Assembly: GCA_017405525.1 (NCBI GenBank)
Contig: JAFRAH010000038.1
Coordinates: 112,553-176,552 of the forward strand
Reading direction: 5' to 3'
Origin: Synergistaceae bacterium
GTDB lineage: Bacteria; Synergistota; Synergistia; Synergistales; Aminobacteriaceae
Length of the DNA: 64,000 nucleotides
Shown: positions 8,189 to 16,606 of the stretch, one piece after another
How the letters are laid out: the number at the start of each line of letters is the position of its first letter
Position numbering within the stretch: position 1 is the stretch's first letter
Position numbers and translations under genes: made by a program
Notes under the pieces: generated by a model
What the model was told of the DNA's origin: nothing
Databases searched by the model: none
Seen by the model: only the letters and a program-made list of their open reading frames with translations

Positions 8189-9666
8189 TAGTGGGAGTCC
8201 CTCCATGACTTCACGGCCTCTGCATCGTTGAAGGGTATCTTCTGCCCCTTTATGGTGATGAACTTTTCGGGCCCTTTACCCGTAATCACGAGAATATCCC
8301 CTGACTTGAGGCCGTCCAGCCCGGTCTTCACTGCTTCAGGTCTGTCAGTGATTATCCTGTAGGGTATCGTTGCACCTCCTGCGATTGCTTCAGCGATTGC
8401 CTGGGGCTCTTCATCGCGGGCATTGTCAGACGTAATGATGATCTCGTCGGCGAACTCTGAGGCTGCTTTTCCGAGTTCCGGCCTGTTCTGCTGATACCTT
8501 CCTCCACCATGACCGAACATTGAGATTATTCTGCGTTCACTCCCTGAGAGCCTGCGTATCACACTGAGCACGCTCCTCAACGCTGAAGGGGTATGAGCGA
8601 AGTCCACGAAGACACACGCACCGTTAGGCAGGTCGATACGTTCGAGACGGCCGGGAACCTGCGGGACATTGGCGATCCCCCTCACGATAGCATCATCATC
8701 AACGCGTCCCCTCATGGCCGTAACTGCACATAACGTGTTCATGATGTTGAAGTCCCCTACGAGCGGGCTGTGGAGTGTGAGAGTGCTGAAGCCTTCAGTG
8801 GAGATTTCGAGGTCTGTACCGTTCAGGCTGGTATGTGAGGAGGTTACGCGGGAGGCCGCCCCGTCATTGAGTCCGAAGCCCCGGAGGTTGCCGGGAAATT
8901 CAGCGAGCAGTCTTCTGCCGTAAGGATCATCATGATTTGCCGCCCCCATGAAGCCGGGCTTGGTGTAGTTCGTGAAGAGCAGCTTTTTGGCCGCAAAGTA
9001 GTTCTCCATGTCCTTGTGGAAGTCGAGATGCTCAGGGTACAAGTTCGTGAAGACCGGGACATCATAGAGTGCGCCCTTGAGCCTGCCCAAGAACAAGCCG
9101 TGTGATGAGGTCTCCATTACGCACGCACCGCAACCGTTCCTGACCATTGAGTGAAGCTGCCTCTGTATCTCTGAACTTTCGGGGGTCGTCCTGTCAGCAT
9201 CCTTCTCGTTCACGCCGTCGCTCTCGATGATTGTTCCGAGTAGCCCTACACGCATTCCGGCGGCCTGAAGTATCGAGCGGGTAATGTAGGTTGTGGTGGT
9301 CTTGCCGTTCGTGCCAGTTACCCCTACCATGAGGAGCCTGCTTGATGGGTTGCCGTAGACCAGTGAGGCGACTTCACCGAGATAATCACGGACACGTTCA
9401 ACGATAATTTGCGGGAGGTCTGAGCTCACTTCATGCTCACAGAGAAGAGCACAAGCCCCTTTGGTTTCGGCCATGCTCACGAAATTGTGGCCGTCTGAGT
9501 TCTCGCCGGTGATGCAGGCAAAGAGAGTGCCGGGTGTAACTTCTCTGCTGTCTGAGATGACTTCGGAGATCTGCACAAAAAAATCATCCTGAGACTTCAC
9601 ACGGACATTGACATTTTTGCCTTTTGCCCGTACAAAGCTCAGGACATCACTAAAACTGACGCTCAA
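8188..9666 (-). CDS. murE: UDP-MurNAc-L-Ala-D-Glu:diamino-acid ligase MurE
   Basis: 492 residues. The start is TTG, with AAGAAGG about ten bases upstream. Seen are the N-terminal UMAG-binding domain (ISDSREVTPGTLFACITGENSDGH), P-loop GVTGTNGKTTTTY, the SSHGL motif and the C-terminal amino-acid specificity region SDNARDEEP. MurE enzymes using meso-diaminopimelate usually read DNPR here and L-lysine enzymes lack the Arg. DNAR keeps the Arg but not the Pro, so mDAP is likely though not certain. The gene is separated from ftsI by a degraded GNAT gene. Confidence 0.95.
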   Translation of the reverse strand: MSVSFSDVLSFVRAKGKNVNVRVKSQDDFFVQISEVISDSREVTPGTLFACITGENSDGHNFVSMAETKGACALLCEHEVSSDLPQIIVERVRDYLGEVASLVYGNPSSRLLMVGVTGTNGKTTTTYITRSILQAAGMRVGLLGTIIESDGVNEKDADRTTPESSEIQRQLHSMVRNGCGACVMETSSHGLFLGRLKGALYDVPVFTNLYPEHLDFHKDMENYFAAKKLLFTNYTKPGFMGAANHDDPYGRRLLAEFPGNLRGFGLNDGAASRVTSSHTSLNGTDLEISTEGFSTLTLHSPLVGDFNIMNTLCAVTAMRGRVDDDAIVRGIANVPQVPGRLERIDLPNGACVFVDFAHTPSALRSVLSVIRRLSGSERRIISMFGHGGGRYQQNRPELGKAASEFADEIIITSDNARDEEPQAIAEAIAGGATIPYRIITDRPEAVKTGLDGLKSGDILVITGKGPEKFITIKGQKIPFNDAEAVKSWRDSH

Positions 9667-9687
9667 GATTACTAGCCTTCTTTCAGG

Positions 9688-9947
9688 TTAAATTTTCACC
9701 AGCATTATATATTCATCGTCATTTTCGGAAAACACTTCAAATCCCAGCTTAGTATACATTTTCACTGCAGGGTTCTTTTTCTGGACTGACAAGGAAGCCC
9801 GTTTGTAGCTCGAACGTCTGAGGCAGTTAATTCTGGTTTGTTGATTATGGATTTGTCGGGCGGAATTTCTCCCTCTGGTATGAATATGGCATCGTAAAGA
9901 AAATCACTCAGCAGGCATAACTCTTCAGGTCTTATTCTCCGTATCAT
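9688..9947 (-). pseudogene. GNAT N-acetyltransferase remnant with internal deletion and frameshift
   Basis: The 5' part reads MIRRIRPEELCLLSDFLYDA and on through an IFIPEG segment to KSIINKPEL, a typical N-terminus of one GNAT subfamily. After roughly codon 41 the frame continues nonsensically to a stop at 9762. In another frame the sequence reads YKRASLSVQKKNPAVKMYTK followed by LGFEVF, the acetyl-CoA-binding C-terminus of the same family, and runs to TAA at 9688. The central part of the domain, on the order of 80 residues, is missing between the two. Its start overlaps the ftsI stop (ATGA), so it is a decayed member of the dcw operon. A fresh two-piece protein is unlikely. Confidence 0.75.
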
Positions 9948-11623
9948 GAATAATATTCGAGCTCGGCCATTTCCTCAACTATAGCCTTGAACACAGGAGC
10001 AGCCACCTCGCCGCCGTAATACCTTCCGTTAGCTGGTTCACCTATGGCAATAAGCATGATGTACTTCGGATCCTCATACGGCCAGAAACCGATGAATGAC
10101 CCTACATATTTTCCGGGCTGATAGCCGCCTTTCCCCGCAACCTGAGCCGTCCCGGTCTTCCCTGCAACGTTCGTGATTGAGGTTGCCGCCTTCTTGCCTG
10201 TTCCTTCGGTGATGACACTCCTCATTGCCTGACGCACCCACGCCGTAGTTTCGGGGGTCATGACCTCGCGCATAACTTTGGGTTCTCCCTTGTAGACGAG
10301 CTCGCCTAGTGAGTTCACTGCCTCCTTGACGATGTAGGGGCTCATCAATCTGCCGCCATTGACGACCGCAGACATTGCCGTAATGAGCTGAAGGGGTGTA
10401 ACAGCAAGTCCCTGACCTATGGCGATATTTGCCGGAGTAATTCCCCGCCAGTTCTCAGGGTAGGGTAGAATGCCCCTCGATACTCCCGGAAGTTCAATGT
10501 CAAGTTCCTGACCGAAACCTAAAGCTCTAAGGCTCTCGTAGGTTGTTGTGTTGCTTGCACGGATTCCTATTTGTGCCATCCCTACATTTGACGACTTTAT
10601 GAGGAGCTGGGCAGTGCTGACACTTCCTAGGGCTATTCTTGCGTCAGACTCCCTGATGAATCCGTCAGCTACCTTCAGTTTTGCCGGGCAGAAGAAAGTT
10701 TCATCCTTCCTCACTATTCCCCTGTCCAGAGCAACGGCCATGTATATAGGCTTGAACGTTGAGCCGGGTTCATATGTCCTGCTAATTGCTCCGTTCGAGA
10801 GGGCTTCCATTGTGAGGCTCTTCCTGTTTGTCGGGTCATATGTCGGGTAGCTTGCCATTGCTAGGACTTCGCCGGTGTTCGGGTTCATGCAGATACACAC
10901 TGCCCACTTCGCGCGTTCCTGTTCGGCTGTCCTGAAGAGGTGCTTCTCCACAACGTACTGTATACGGCTGTCGAGTGTGAGGGTTATGATTGGCGTTACT
11001 GTTCTACGTTCGGGCTCCTGCTCCATGATTGAGGCGGCCTGTGAGCCCTGCCGTCTGACCACGATTTTTTGCCCCGGAGGATTGTAGAGCGTGTTATCCC
11101 ATGCCTGCTCTATACCTGCCTGCCCCTTGTTCTCGTTGTCGCAGAAACCAAGAATGTGGGACATCAAACGCTGGTTGGTGTACTTCCTGTAGGGCTCGTC
11201 AATCTCACGGACTGCCCTGACTTTCTTCATGAGCTCACGGAACTTCAGGGCCTCAGCTTCAGGGACTTTATGGTTTATCCACATGAACCGGGACTTTGTG
11301 CCCATCAAGGACGTAATTTTTGCGAACACGTCAGGAGATACTACCTGAGCTATTGCCTCCAAGTCTTGGGATTTTATCATTGAGGGGTCAATTGCGAATG
11401 ATGGGATTGTTTCGGAAATTACGAGGGCGTTTCCTTTAGCGTCCTGAATTATTCCACGTGTCGACTTGAGGGGTACTCTCCTCCAGTATTGACGCTGTGA
11501 TTGCTGGACTATCCGGGGTTCGGGGTAACAATGCCGGGCAACTAACGTGCAGCCTATGACGACAAAGAACAGTACGAACAAAATCCAAGGGTTGCCAGCC
11601 CTTGCTAGACGGTTGGGGGACAT
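9944..11623 (-). CDS. ftsI: Septal peptidoglycan transpeptidase FtsI (class B penicillin-binding protein)
   Basis: 559 residues. One N-terminal membrane helix (ILFVLFFVVIGCTLVA), a pedestal domain, and a transpeptidase domain with the three active-site motifs: STFK in GSTFKPIYMA, SSN in IKSSNVGMAQ, and KTGT in AGKTGTAQ. It crosslinks septal peptidoglycan in the periplasm. No PASTA repeats follow, so it is FtsI-like rather than the sporulation type. It sits directly after the ftsL-like gene, the standard dcw position. Confidence 0.95.
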   Translation of the reverse strand: MSPNRLARAGNPWILFVLFFVVIGCTLVARHCYPEPRIVQQSQRQYWRRVPLKSTRGIIQDAKGNALVISETIPSFAIDPSMIKSQDLEAIAQVVSPDVFAKITSLMGTKSRFMWINHKVPEAEALKFRELMKKVRAVREIDEPYRKYTNQRLMSHILGFCDNENKGQAGIEQAWDNTLYNPPGQKIVVRRQGSQAASIMEQEPERRTVTPIITLTLDSRIQYVVEKHLFRTAEQERAKWAVCICMNPNTGEVLAMASYPTYDPTNRKSLTMEALSNGAISRTYEPGSTFKPIYMAVALDRGIVRKDETFFCPAKLKVADGFIRESDARIALGSVSTAQLLIKSSNVGMAQIGIRASNTTTYESLRALGFGQELDIELPGVSRGILPYPENWRGITPANIAIGQGLAVTPLQLITAMSAVVNGGRLMSPYIVKEAVNSLGELVYKGEPKVMREVMTPETTAWVRQAMRSVITEGTGKKAATSITNVAGKTGTAQVAGKGGYQPGKYVGSFIGFWPYEDPKYIMLIAIGEPANGRYYGGEVAAPVFKAIVEEMAELEYYS

Positions 11624-11638
11624 TCAGGGAGTGCCTTC

Positions 11639-12016
11639 CTACCTTCCGAAGAGCCAAGCTAAACTTGAACGCCAGCCCTGATTTTCAGAGGACGATGAAT
11701 TTCGGGAGGCTGCAAGATTTCCTGACTTCATTCGTATCGGGAGGGTCTCGGCCTTCATGACCTTCTGCATTCCGAGGCTTTCCTTGCAGTATGAATATAT
11801 TCTGATTGGGGCGACTAGTGCAGAGAGCTCCTGCCTGAGCAAGACTTCTTCATCCGAGTATTTCTGTATGGACTGGTTCACCGACTCAAGGTAATATGCC
11901 AAGCGTGCGGCGTGAAACCTGAGAATCCCAAGACCTATTACGAGGCTTATGACGATGCCCAAGCCTAACATGAATTTCAAGGTTATCTTTATCCTGTCCG
12001 CATTGTCTTTCCGCAT
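11639..12016 (-). CDS. ftsL: FtsL-like bitopic cell division protein
   Basis: 125 residues with a short cytoplasmic tail, one membrane helix (FMLGLGIVISLVIGLGIL) and a periplasmic stretch with coiled-coil character (YYLESVNQSIQKYSDEEVLLRQ, then ELSALVA). FtsL sequences diverge strongly, so the call depends on topology, length and position between rsmH and ftsI. FtsL forms the FtsQLB scaffold that activates septal synthesis. GGGGGCG lies just before the ATG. Confidence 0.75.
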   Translation of the reverse strand: MRKDNADRIKITLKFMLGLGIVISLVIGLGILRFHAARLAYYLESVNQSIQKYSDEEVLLRQELSALVAPIRIYSYCKESLGMQKVMKAETLPIRMKSGNLAASRNSSSSENQGWRSSLAWLFGR

Positions 12017-12077
12017 TTCTTACGCCCCCGGTTTCCTTTCTGTGAGATTTTGGTTCATGGATTTTTTTAGTGTGGAA

Positions 12078-12086
12078 ATAATATCA
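12078..12086 (-). promoter_or_regulatory. Extended -10 promoter candidate for ftsL-ftsI-mur genes
   Basis: On the minus strand TGATATTAT gives an extended -10 (TG-n-TATTAT) in the rsmH-ftsL gap, 62 bases before the ftsL start. No good -35 is visible. Confidence 0.4.
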
Positions 12087-12103
12087 TACTTTGCTAAAAA
12101 TAC

Positions 12104-12988
12104 CTAGTCCCTGCTAGTAAAAAATGCCCTTAATTTTGCGCTCCTTGCCTTGTAGTTCCGTTCGGTCTCTTCTGGTGATGGGGTCATAGGATGCCTCGTT
12201 AGTACCTTGCCAATTCCTTCACCCTGCCATTCCCTGAACGCTCGCTTTATGAGCCTGTCCTCAAGCGAATGGTACGACACAAACAAAATCACTGCCTCCC
12301 TCATGGCCGAAACCTCACGCAATGACTTCAGGAGTGCCTCAAGTTCTCCCGTCTCATTGTTGACGTATATCCTCAGTGCCTGAAAGACCCTCCTTGCCGG
12401 GTGAGTACCCATCTTCCGCTGTACCGGCTGGGGCAGCGTCTCACGTATCAGGTCAACCAGCTCTGATGTCCTCGTGATGGGAGGGTGCCGCTTAATGGCT
12501 GAGGCTATCTTCCGGGCGTAACGTTCCTCGCCGTAGAGCCTGAATATTTCCGTGAGGGTCTCAGCGTCCGAGTTGTTCAGGATTTCGGCGGCAGTAGGGC
12601 AGGAATCATCATCGGGGTTCATCCGCATGTCAAGCGGTCCGTCAGCGTTGAACGAGAAGCCACGTTCAGGAAGAGCTAGCTGCATGTTCGACACTCCCAG
12701 ATCGAAGACGTAAGCATCATAGCCATCAATGCCGGGAATTTCCGAGAGCCTCCCGAAATTCTGGAGCATGGCCGTGAATCTTGAGCCGTAGACCTTGAGC
12801 CTCTCACGGGAAAATTTCACTGCCTCGTTGTCGCGGTCAATGCCCAAGACCTCAGAGCCGGGAAATGCCTCAAGGATCGCCTCAGAATATCCGCCAAGTC
12901 CTAGAGTGCCGTCAAGAATTTTTGCGTGCGGGTAATTGGACAGGAGGGACAAAACTTCACTCAACATTACAGGTTCATGATGGAGCAA
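12104..12988 (-). CDS. rsmH: 16S rRNA m4C1402 methyltransferase RsmH (MraW)
   Basis: 294 residues. It N4-methylates C1402 of 16S rRNA. The SAM-binding glycine loop is ILDGTLGLGGYSEAIL, followed by LGIDRD and the family motifs FDLGVSNMQL, RGFSF and MRMN. The frame is open upstream to 13060, but homologues start at LHHEPVML. A TTG at 12988 preceded six bases earlier by AAGGTG fits that exactly. This is the first dcw gene on the minus strand; mraZ, usually upstream, is missing. Confidence 0.95.
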   Translation of the reverse strand: MLHHEPVMLSEVLSLLSNYPHAKILDGTLGLGGYSEAILEAFPGSEVLGIDRDNEAVKFSRERLKVYGSRFTAMLQNFGRLSEIPGIDGYDAYVFDLGVSNMQLALPERGFSFNADGPLDMRMNPDDDSCPTAAEILNNSDAETLTEIFRLYGEERYARKIASAIKRHPPITRTSELVDLIRETLPQPVQRKMGTHPARRVFQALRIYVNNETGELEALLKSLREVSAMREAVILFVSYHSLEDRLIKRAFREWQGEGIGKVLTRHPMTPSPEETERNYKARSAKLRAFFTSRD

Positions 12989-13001
12989 GACAATCACCTT
13001 T

Positions 13002-13030
13002 TTGTGAATATGATAACACTGCGATAAAAT
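13002..13030 (+). promoter_or_regulatory. Sigma-70-type promoter for the plus-strand operon
   Basis: TTGTGA (13002-13007), a 17-base spacer and TAAAAT (13025-13030) lie in the divergent gap upstream of the winged-helix gene. Confidence 0.5.
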
Positions 13031-13089
13031 TACCACGTTTCCATAAAAAATTAACCTCAAAAAAAATACAAGGGGTGAAAATTTTCGTT

Positions 13090-13803
13090 ATGCCTGAAAA
13101 AAATATACCCGACGCAATACAGAGCATACTCGACAAAAATAAAGGCTTCATGAAACTGAAAGACCTTCCTGCATTGATGAGCCTCGACATGAAAAGACAG
13201 CTTGGCCTCAAAAGGAACTCCTCAGCTTCAGCCGTAATGAAGAAACTTGAGGGCATCCTTCAGGACAGGTTCATATTCCGCCGGAAAGGAACTATATCCT
13301 ACATACTCACTCCATGCCTTCCGTCCGACCTGGTTCTCTCATCACTGCCTGACGACAAGCCCATCAGCCCCAAGATACTCGCCAAGTCCCTGCCGTTCAA
13401 CGCAACCGACTTCACGGAGATCCTGAATGACCTAGTGAGCTCAGGCCGGGCAAAAATCATCCTCAACGACAAACTGGAGGCCCGGGTAATCGCCTCAAGT
13501 GGTGAGCCTGCCACGTCATCCCCGGAAATTCAGGAAGTACCTTCAGGTGAGTACACACGGGAGAAATTCCGTGAAGCCTTCAGGAACAGCGACAAGGGAA
13601 GGACTTTCGTACGTATATTCAGGCTCAGGAGGTTTTTGGGTTGGCCGCGTGAGGTGTTCGACGACATGCTAAGGAGACTCCGCGACGAGGAGGCAATACA
13701 GATGCACGCCGCTGATGCCACAGTCCTTAAGCCTGACGAGTTCAACGATGGCTTTATGGACGAGACTAATACCATGATGGGGACGGTAACCTGGAATGAA
13801 TGA
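13090..13803 (+). CDS. Unrecognised winged-helix-like protein of the ATPase/nuclease cassette
   Basis: 237 residues, no family recognised. The composition is helical and basic, with what look like two or three winged-helix units: residues about 10-75 (LPALMSLDMKRQLGLKRNSS ... FRRKGTISYILT), 90-140 and 150-215 (FVRIFRLRRFLGWPREVFDD). Such architecture suggests DNA binding or an adaptor. The in-frame region upstream of 13090 is the antisense of rsmH. AAGGGG at 13070-13075 serves the ATG at 13090, with a GTG at 13075 as an alternative. Its last eight bases overlap the ATPase start, so the two are translated together. Confidence 0.6.
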   Translation: MPEKNIPDAIQSILDKNKGFMKLKDLPALMSLDMKRQLGLKRNSSASAVMKKLEGILQDRFIFRRKGTISYILTPCLPSDLVLSSLPDDKPISPKILAKSLPFNATDFTEILNDLVSSGRAKIILNDKLEARVIASSGEPATSSPEIQEVPSGEYTREKFREAFRNSDKGRTFVRIFRLRRFLGWPREVFDDMLRRLRDEEAIQMHAADATVLKPDEFNDGFMDETNTMMGTVTWNE

Positions 13804-15736
13804 GAACAGTTCGCCGCTACAGATGCTCCGGGAAAACAACCCGTTCATGTCGCTCAATTCACCCTTTCCGTGGGACAACAACAACCCCGACATCTCCCAG
13901 CTCAACCGTGAGGCTTCTGAGGAGATAGAGCAGCTCATCAGGCACAAGCGAAGAACTCCGGCAGAGCCACTTGCAGGGCTGATACTTGGAGGGCCGGGCT
14001 CAGGGAAAACTCACATGCTCATGAGAATTCTGCGGAGGATGAGGAACAACGCACAGCCTGCGGTTTTCGTGGCAGTAAGGGCCTTCAGAGACCCCGAAAG
14101 CGTAATGCAGCACATCCTCTCAGAGATATTCATCAACCTCAAGCTCTCACACAGCAACGGACGTTCACAGTTCGACATTCTAGCCAGCGAGGTAATGAGC
14201 TCCTACAACGAACGAAGAAGAACTGACGGTTTCGACAGCATCGAGAAGATTGACACACGTACCTATCTACTCCGGGACATACCCAACATTGACCACAACT
14301 TCCTGAAGTGCGTAATGCTCTATCTCTCCAGCAATGACGAGGCAGTGAAGGCTGACGTTCTGGAATGGCTCTGCAATGGTCTCGGTGAAGATGATGCTGC
14401 GAGGCTTGGACTTCCTCCGAAAGATCTATACTCGATGACTGAGGCACGGCGTGAGAGCATTGCTGAGAAGACGCTAATATCACTCGGTCTTATTCTGGCC
14501 TATGCAAGGATGCCGATGATCGTATGTTTCGACCAGCTCGACGCAATGAAGGAAAAATCCCTGATAGAGGCATGGGGCGGGGTAATCAGCCTCCTCATGA
14601 ATGACCTTTCCGGGGTTCTGCCGCTGTGTTTCCTCAAGGCTGAGACATGGGAGGACATATTCAGGCCCGCGCTTGATACCTCTGTGATTGAGCGGGTGGA
14701 GCACAACAAGATGATCATGAAGGAATGTTCAGCACAGCAAGCCCGGCAGTTAGTGCACGAAAAAATCGCCGCAGTCTTCCCGGACGACACGGAGAATATA
14801 TACCAGTGGCTAATCTCCCGAATGTCTGACGTTCTCAGAGCCGGGCTCTCTCCAAGAAAGGTCATAGAGCTCGCAAGCAACGCAATAACCGGGGACAAGC
14901 CCATTGATGAGGTGATACACGCCGCCTATAATGAGGAGCTCGAAAGGGTGAAGGCTTCCCCGAACAGCTGGCCGCCAAATTCCGAGTACCTCAAGCTGGC
15001 ACTTGAAGGATGGCTCTCATCACAGGAAGGCTTCAAGCTCATCAAGTCCCCCGGAAAATACATCAAGGTTCAGGCAGTTCATGGCGACAAGAAATTTGCA
15101 TTCATCATCATAATACCCAGAATACACAGCACAGGAATAGCCGGCCTCAATGAAGGCATCAAGTTTTTGCGGGAATATCCGGGGAGCTTCTGCTGTTATG
15201 TCCTTGAGGAGAAATCCCACAAGAAGACTTGGCGGAAGTTTGCCGAGAAACTTGAGGAGTTCGAGCGTTCTGGAGGGTTCACAGCAAGGCTCACCAAGGA
15301 CAGCCGGATAACATGGTACGCACTCGCCGCACTCATCAACAGGATAGACAACGGGGACGTGAGCATATATTCAGCGTCAGGGTCAAAGCCCCGGCCTGCC
15401 TCGCGAAATGACATTCCCGGCTTCGTCAGGACACTAAGGCTCATAGACGCAAAGGACTTCACCCTGCCTGCCGCCTCGATAAAATATTCACCGCCCGACA
15501 AAAAGTCAGAGCCCTCCGTGTACTACAATGATGAGTTGTTTTCCGGGACTCTCAGGAACATACTCACAGCCTCGCCCATGAAGATTTTAGCGGTGGACAA
15601 GGCCGCCGAGCTCCTCTCACAGCGTGGCATAAAGGTCGGACGCAATGAGGTTCTTTCGTTCTTGAGGAACAACGCCGGGACATTCAGGACGTTCAGCTCA
15701 AAGAACGACATACTGATAACCCTTGCGGAAAATTGA
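13796..15736 (+). CDS. AAA/STAND-like P-loop ATPase of the cassette
   Basis: 646 residues. A Walker A motif GGPGSGKT is at residues 65-72 and a Walker B-like strand MIVCFDQLDA at 241-250, with Gln where most AAA proteins have the catalytic Glu. The domain resembles ORC/KAP-type ATPases that move or remodel DNA-protein complexes. Residues about 400-500 (KFAFIIIIPRIHSTGIAGLN...) form an alpha/beta segment of unknown type that could be a degenerate nuclease fold. The C-terminus (PMKILAVDKAAELLSQRG...) looks like another winged helix. It overlaps the upstream gene by 8 bases and precedes the nuclease by 3. The exact family is not recognised. Confidence 0.7.
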   Translation: MNENSSPLQMLRENNPFMSLNSPFPWDNNNPDISQLNREASEEIEQLIRHKRRTPAEPLAGLILGGPGSGKTHMLMRILRRMRNNAQPAVFVAVRAFRDPESVMQHILSEIFINLKLSHSNGRSQFDILASEVMSSYNERRRTDGFDSIEKIDTRTYLLRDIPNIDHNFLKCVMLYLSSNDEAVKADVLEWLCNGLGEDDAARLGLPPKDLYSMTEARRESIAEKTLISLGLILAYARMPMIVCFDQLDAMKEKSLIEAWGGVISLLMNDLSGVLPLCFLKAETWEDIFRPALDTSVIERVEHNKMIMKECSAQQARQLVHEKIAAVFPDDTENIYQWLISRMSDVLRAGLSPRKVIELASNAITGDKPIDEVIHAAYNEELERVKASPNSWPPNSEYLKLALEGWLSSQEGFKLIKSPGKYIKVQAVHGDKKFAFIIIIPRIHSTGIAGLNEGIKFLREYPGSFCCYVLEEKSHKKTWRKFAEKLEEFERSGGFTARLTKDSRITWYALAALINRIDNGDVSIYSASGSKPRPASRNDIPGFVRTLRLIDAKDFTLPAASIKYSPPDKKSEPSVYYNDELFSGTLRNILTASPMKILAVDKAAELLSQRGIKVGRNEVLSFLRNNAGTFRTFSSKNDILITLAEN

Positions 15737-15739
15737 GAC

Positions 15740-16606
15740 ATGGCCGGGGAATTTTACACGAGGGTTAGCGATGTTGCTTTGTGCCAGAGATGCCCGGCAC
15801 TTTTGGCGTACATGCTCCACAAGGGGGAAAAATCAGCCTGGAGGGTCGGCATTCGTGGCAATGGCCATGCATACGGCTCAATGTTCCACAAGAATATAGC
15901 GCGTGTATTCTTTGAGGCAGCTTCGGACAGGGGCAACCCTCTTCATTTCCGTATAGCGTCCTCGATACCTGGAGGCTCTGAGTCATTGGGTGCTCTTGTC
16001 CGTGAACGTATATTCCTGCCGTTCATGGAAGAGAGTTCAGGGAGGCTTGAGACTGGTCAGGTCATGGCTATGGCGCGGGGTGTTGATGTCTGGGTCCGGG
16101 CAATGTCGGACTTCTTCGCGGGCATCCCCTCACTGATGCGGTGGCCTGAAGGGAACATGCATACCGTCTTCATTCCGCCGGAACAGAAACTTCAGGGGAG
16201 CTACGGGCTTCCTGACGGTGGAAGGCTCATAGTTACCGGGTGCTATGACGCGCTCATGTTCAACCCTGACAGGGCAGAGGCCAGAATTTTCGAGTTCAAG
16301 GGTTACATGAAGAGCGATATAGCTGTGCCGTTGTCTCAGAGCTTGGTTTACTCGTGGCTGATCTGGAAGAACACGGGAGTAATTCCGTCCGTTGAGATAA
16401 TATACCTTGACAGCGCGGGAAGAGAGCCCGACATTTTCGCACCTGAGACCGTCAAGGCAATGATACGTTCGGGGCTTCCTGGGCTGTTCAGTTCGGCCTA
16501 CGGGGTAATATCACGGGGAAGGTTCCCGGAAATTCTCCGTGATGAGAAATTATGTTCAGCCTGCAAGTTCAGGATGACCTGCAGGGATGACTGGGGGAAT
16601 AACTGA
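15740..16606 (+). CDS. PD-(D/E)XK Fe-S nuclease, Cas4/AddB-like
   Basis: 288 residues. The RecB-family core is visible: H50 (FHKNIARV), D170 (VTGCYDALMF), E185-x-K187 (RIFEFKGY), and Q200 with Y204 (SQSLVY). Cys at 15/18 near the start and a C-terminal C272-x2-C275-x5-C281 match the four-cysteine iron-sulfur staple of Cas4 and AddB nucleases. Such enzymes cut or resect DNA ends. No cas1/cas2 or CRISPR repeats are in the window, so a CRISPR role is not supported. It follows the ATPase by three bases and abuts the pseudopilin gene, all in one operon. Confidence 0.8.
   Translation: MAGEFYTRVSDVALCQRCPALLAYMLHKGEKSAWRVGIRGNGHAYGSMFHKNIARVFFEAASDRGNPLHFRIASSIPGGSESLGALVRERIFLPFMEESSGRLETGQVMAMARGVDVWVRAMSDFFAGIPSLMRWPEGNMHTVFIPPEQKLQGSYGLPDGGRLIVTGCYDALMFNPDRAEARIFEFKGYMKSDIAVPLSQSLVYSWLIWKNTGVIPSVEIIYLDSAGREPDIFAPETVKAMIRSGLPGLFSSAYGVISRGRFPEILRDEKLCSACKFRMTCRDDWGNN

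Noticed and set aside
13796..16606. CRISPR adaptation locus, suggested by the Cas4-like nuclease
   Set aside because: No repeat-spacer array and no cas1, cas2 or effector genes are present in the window.
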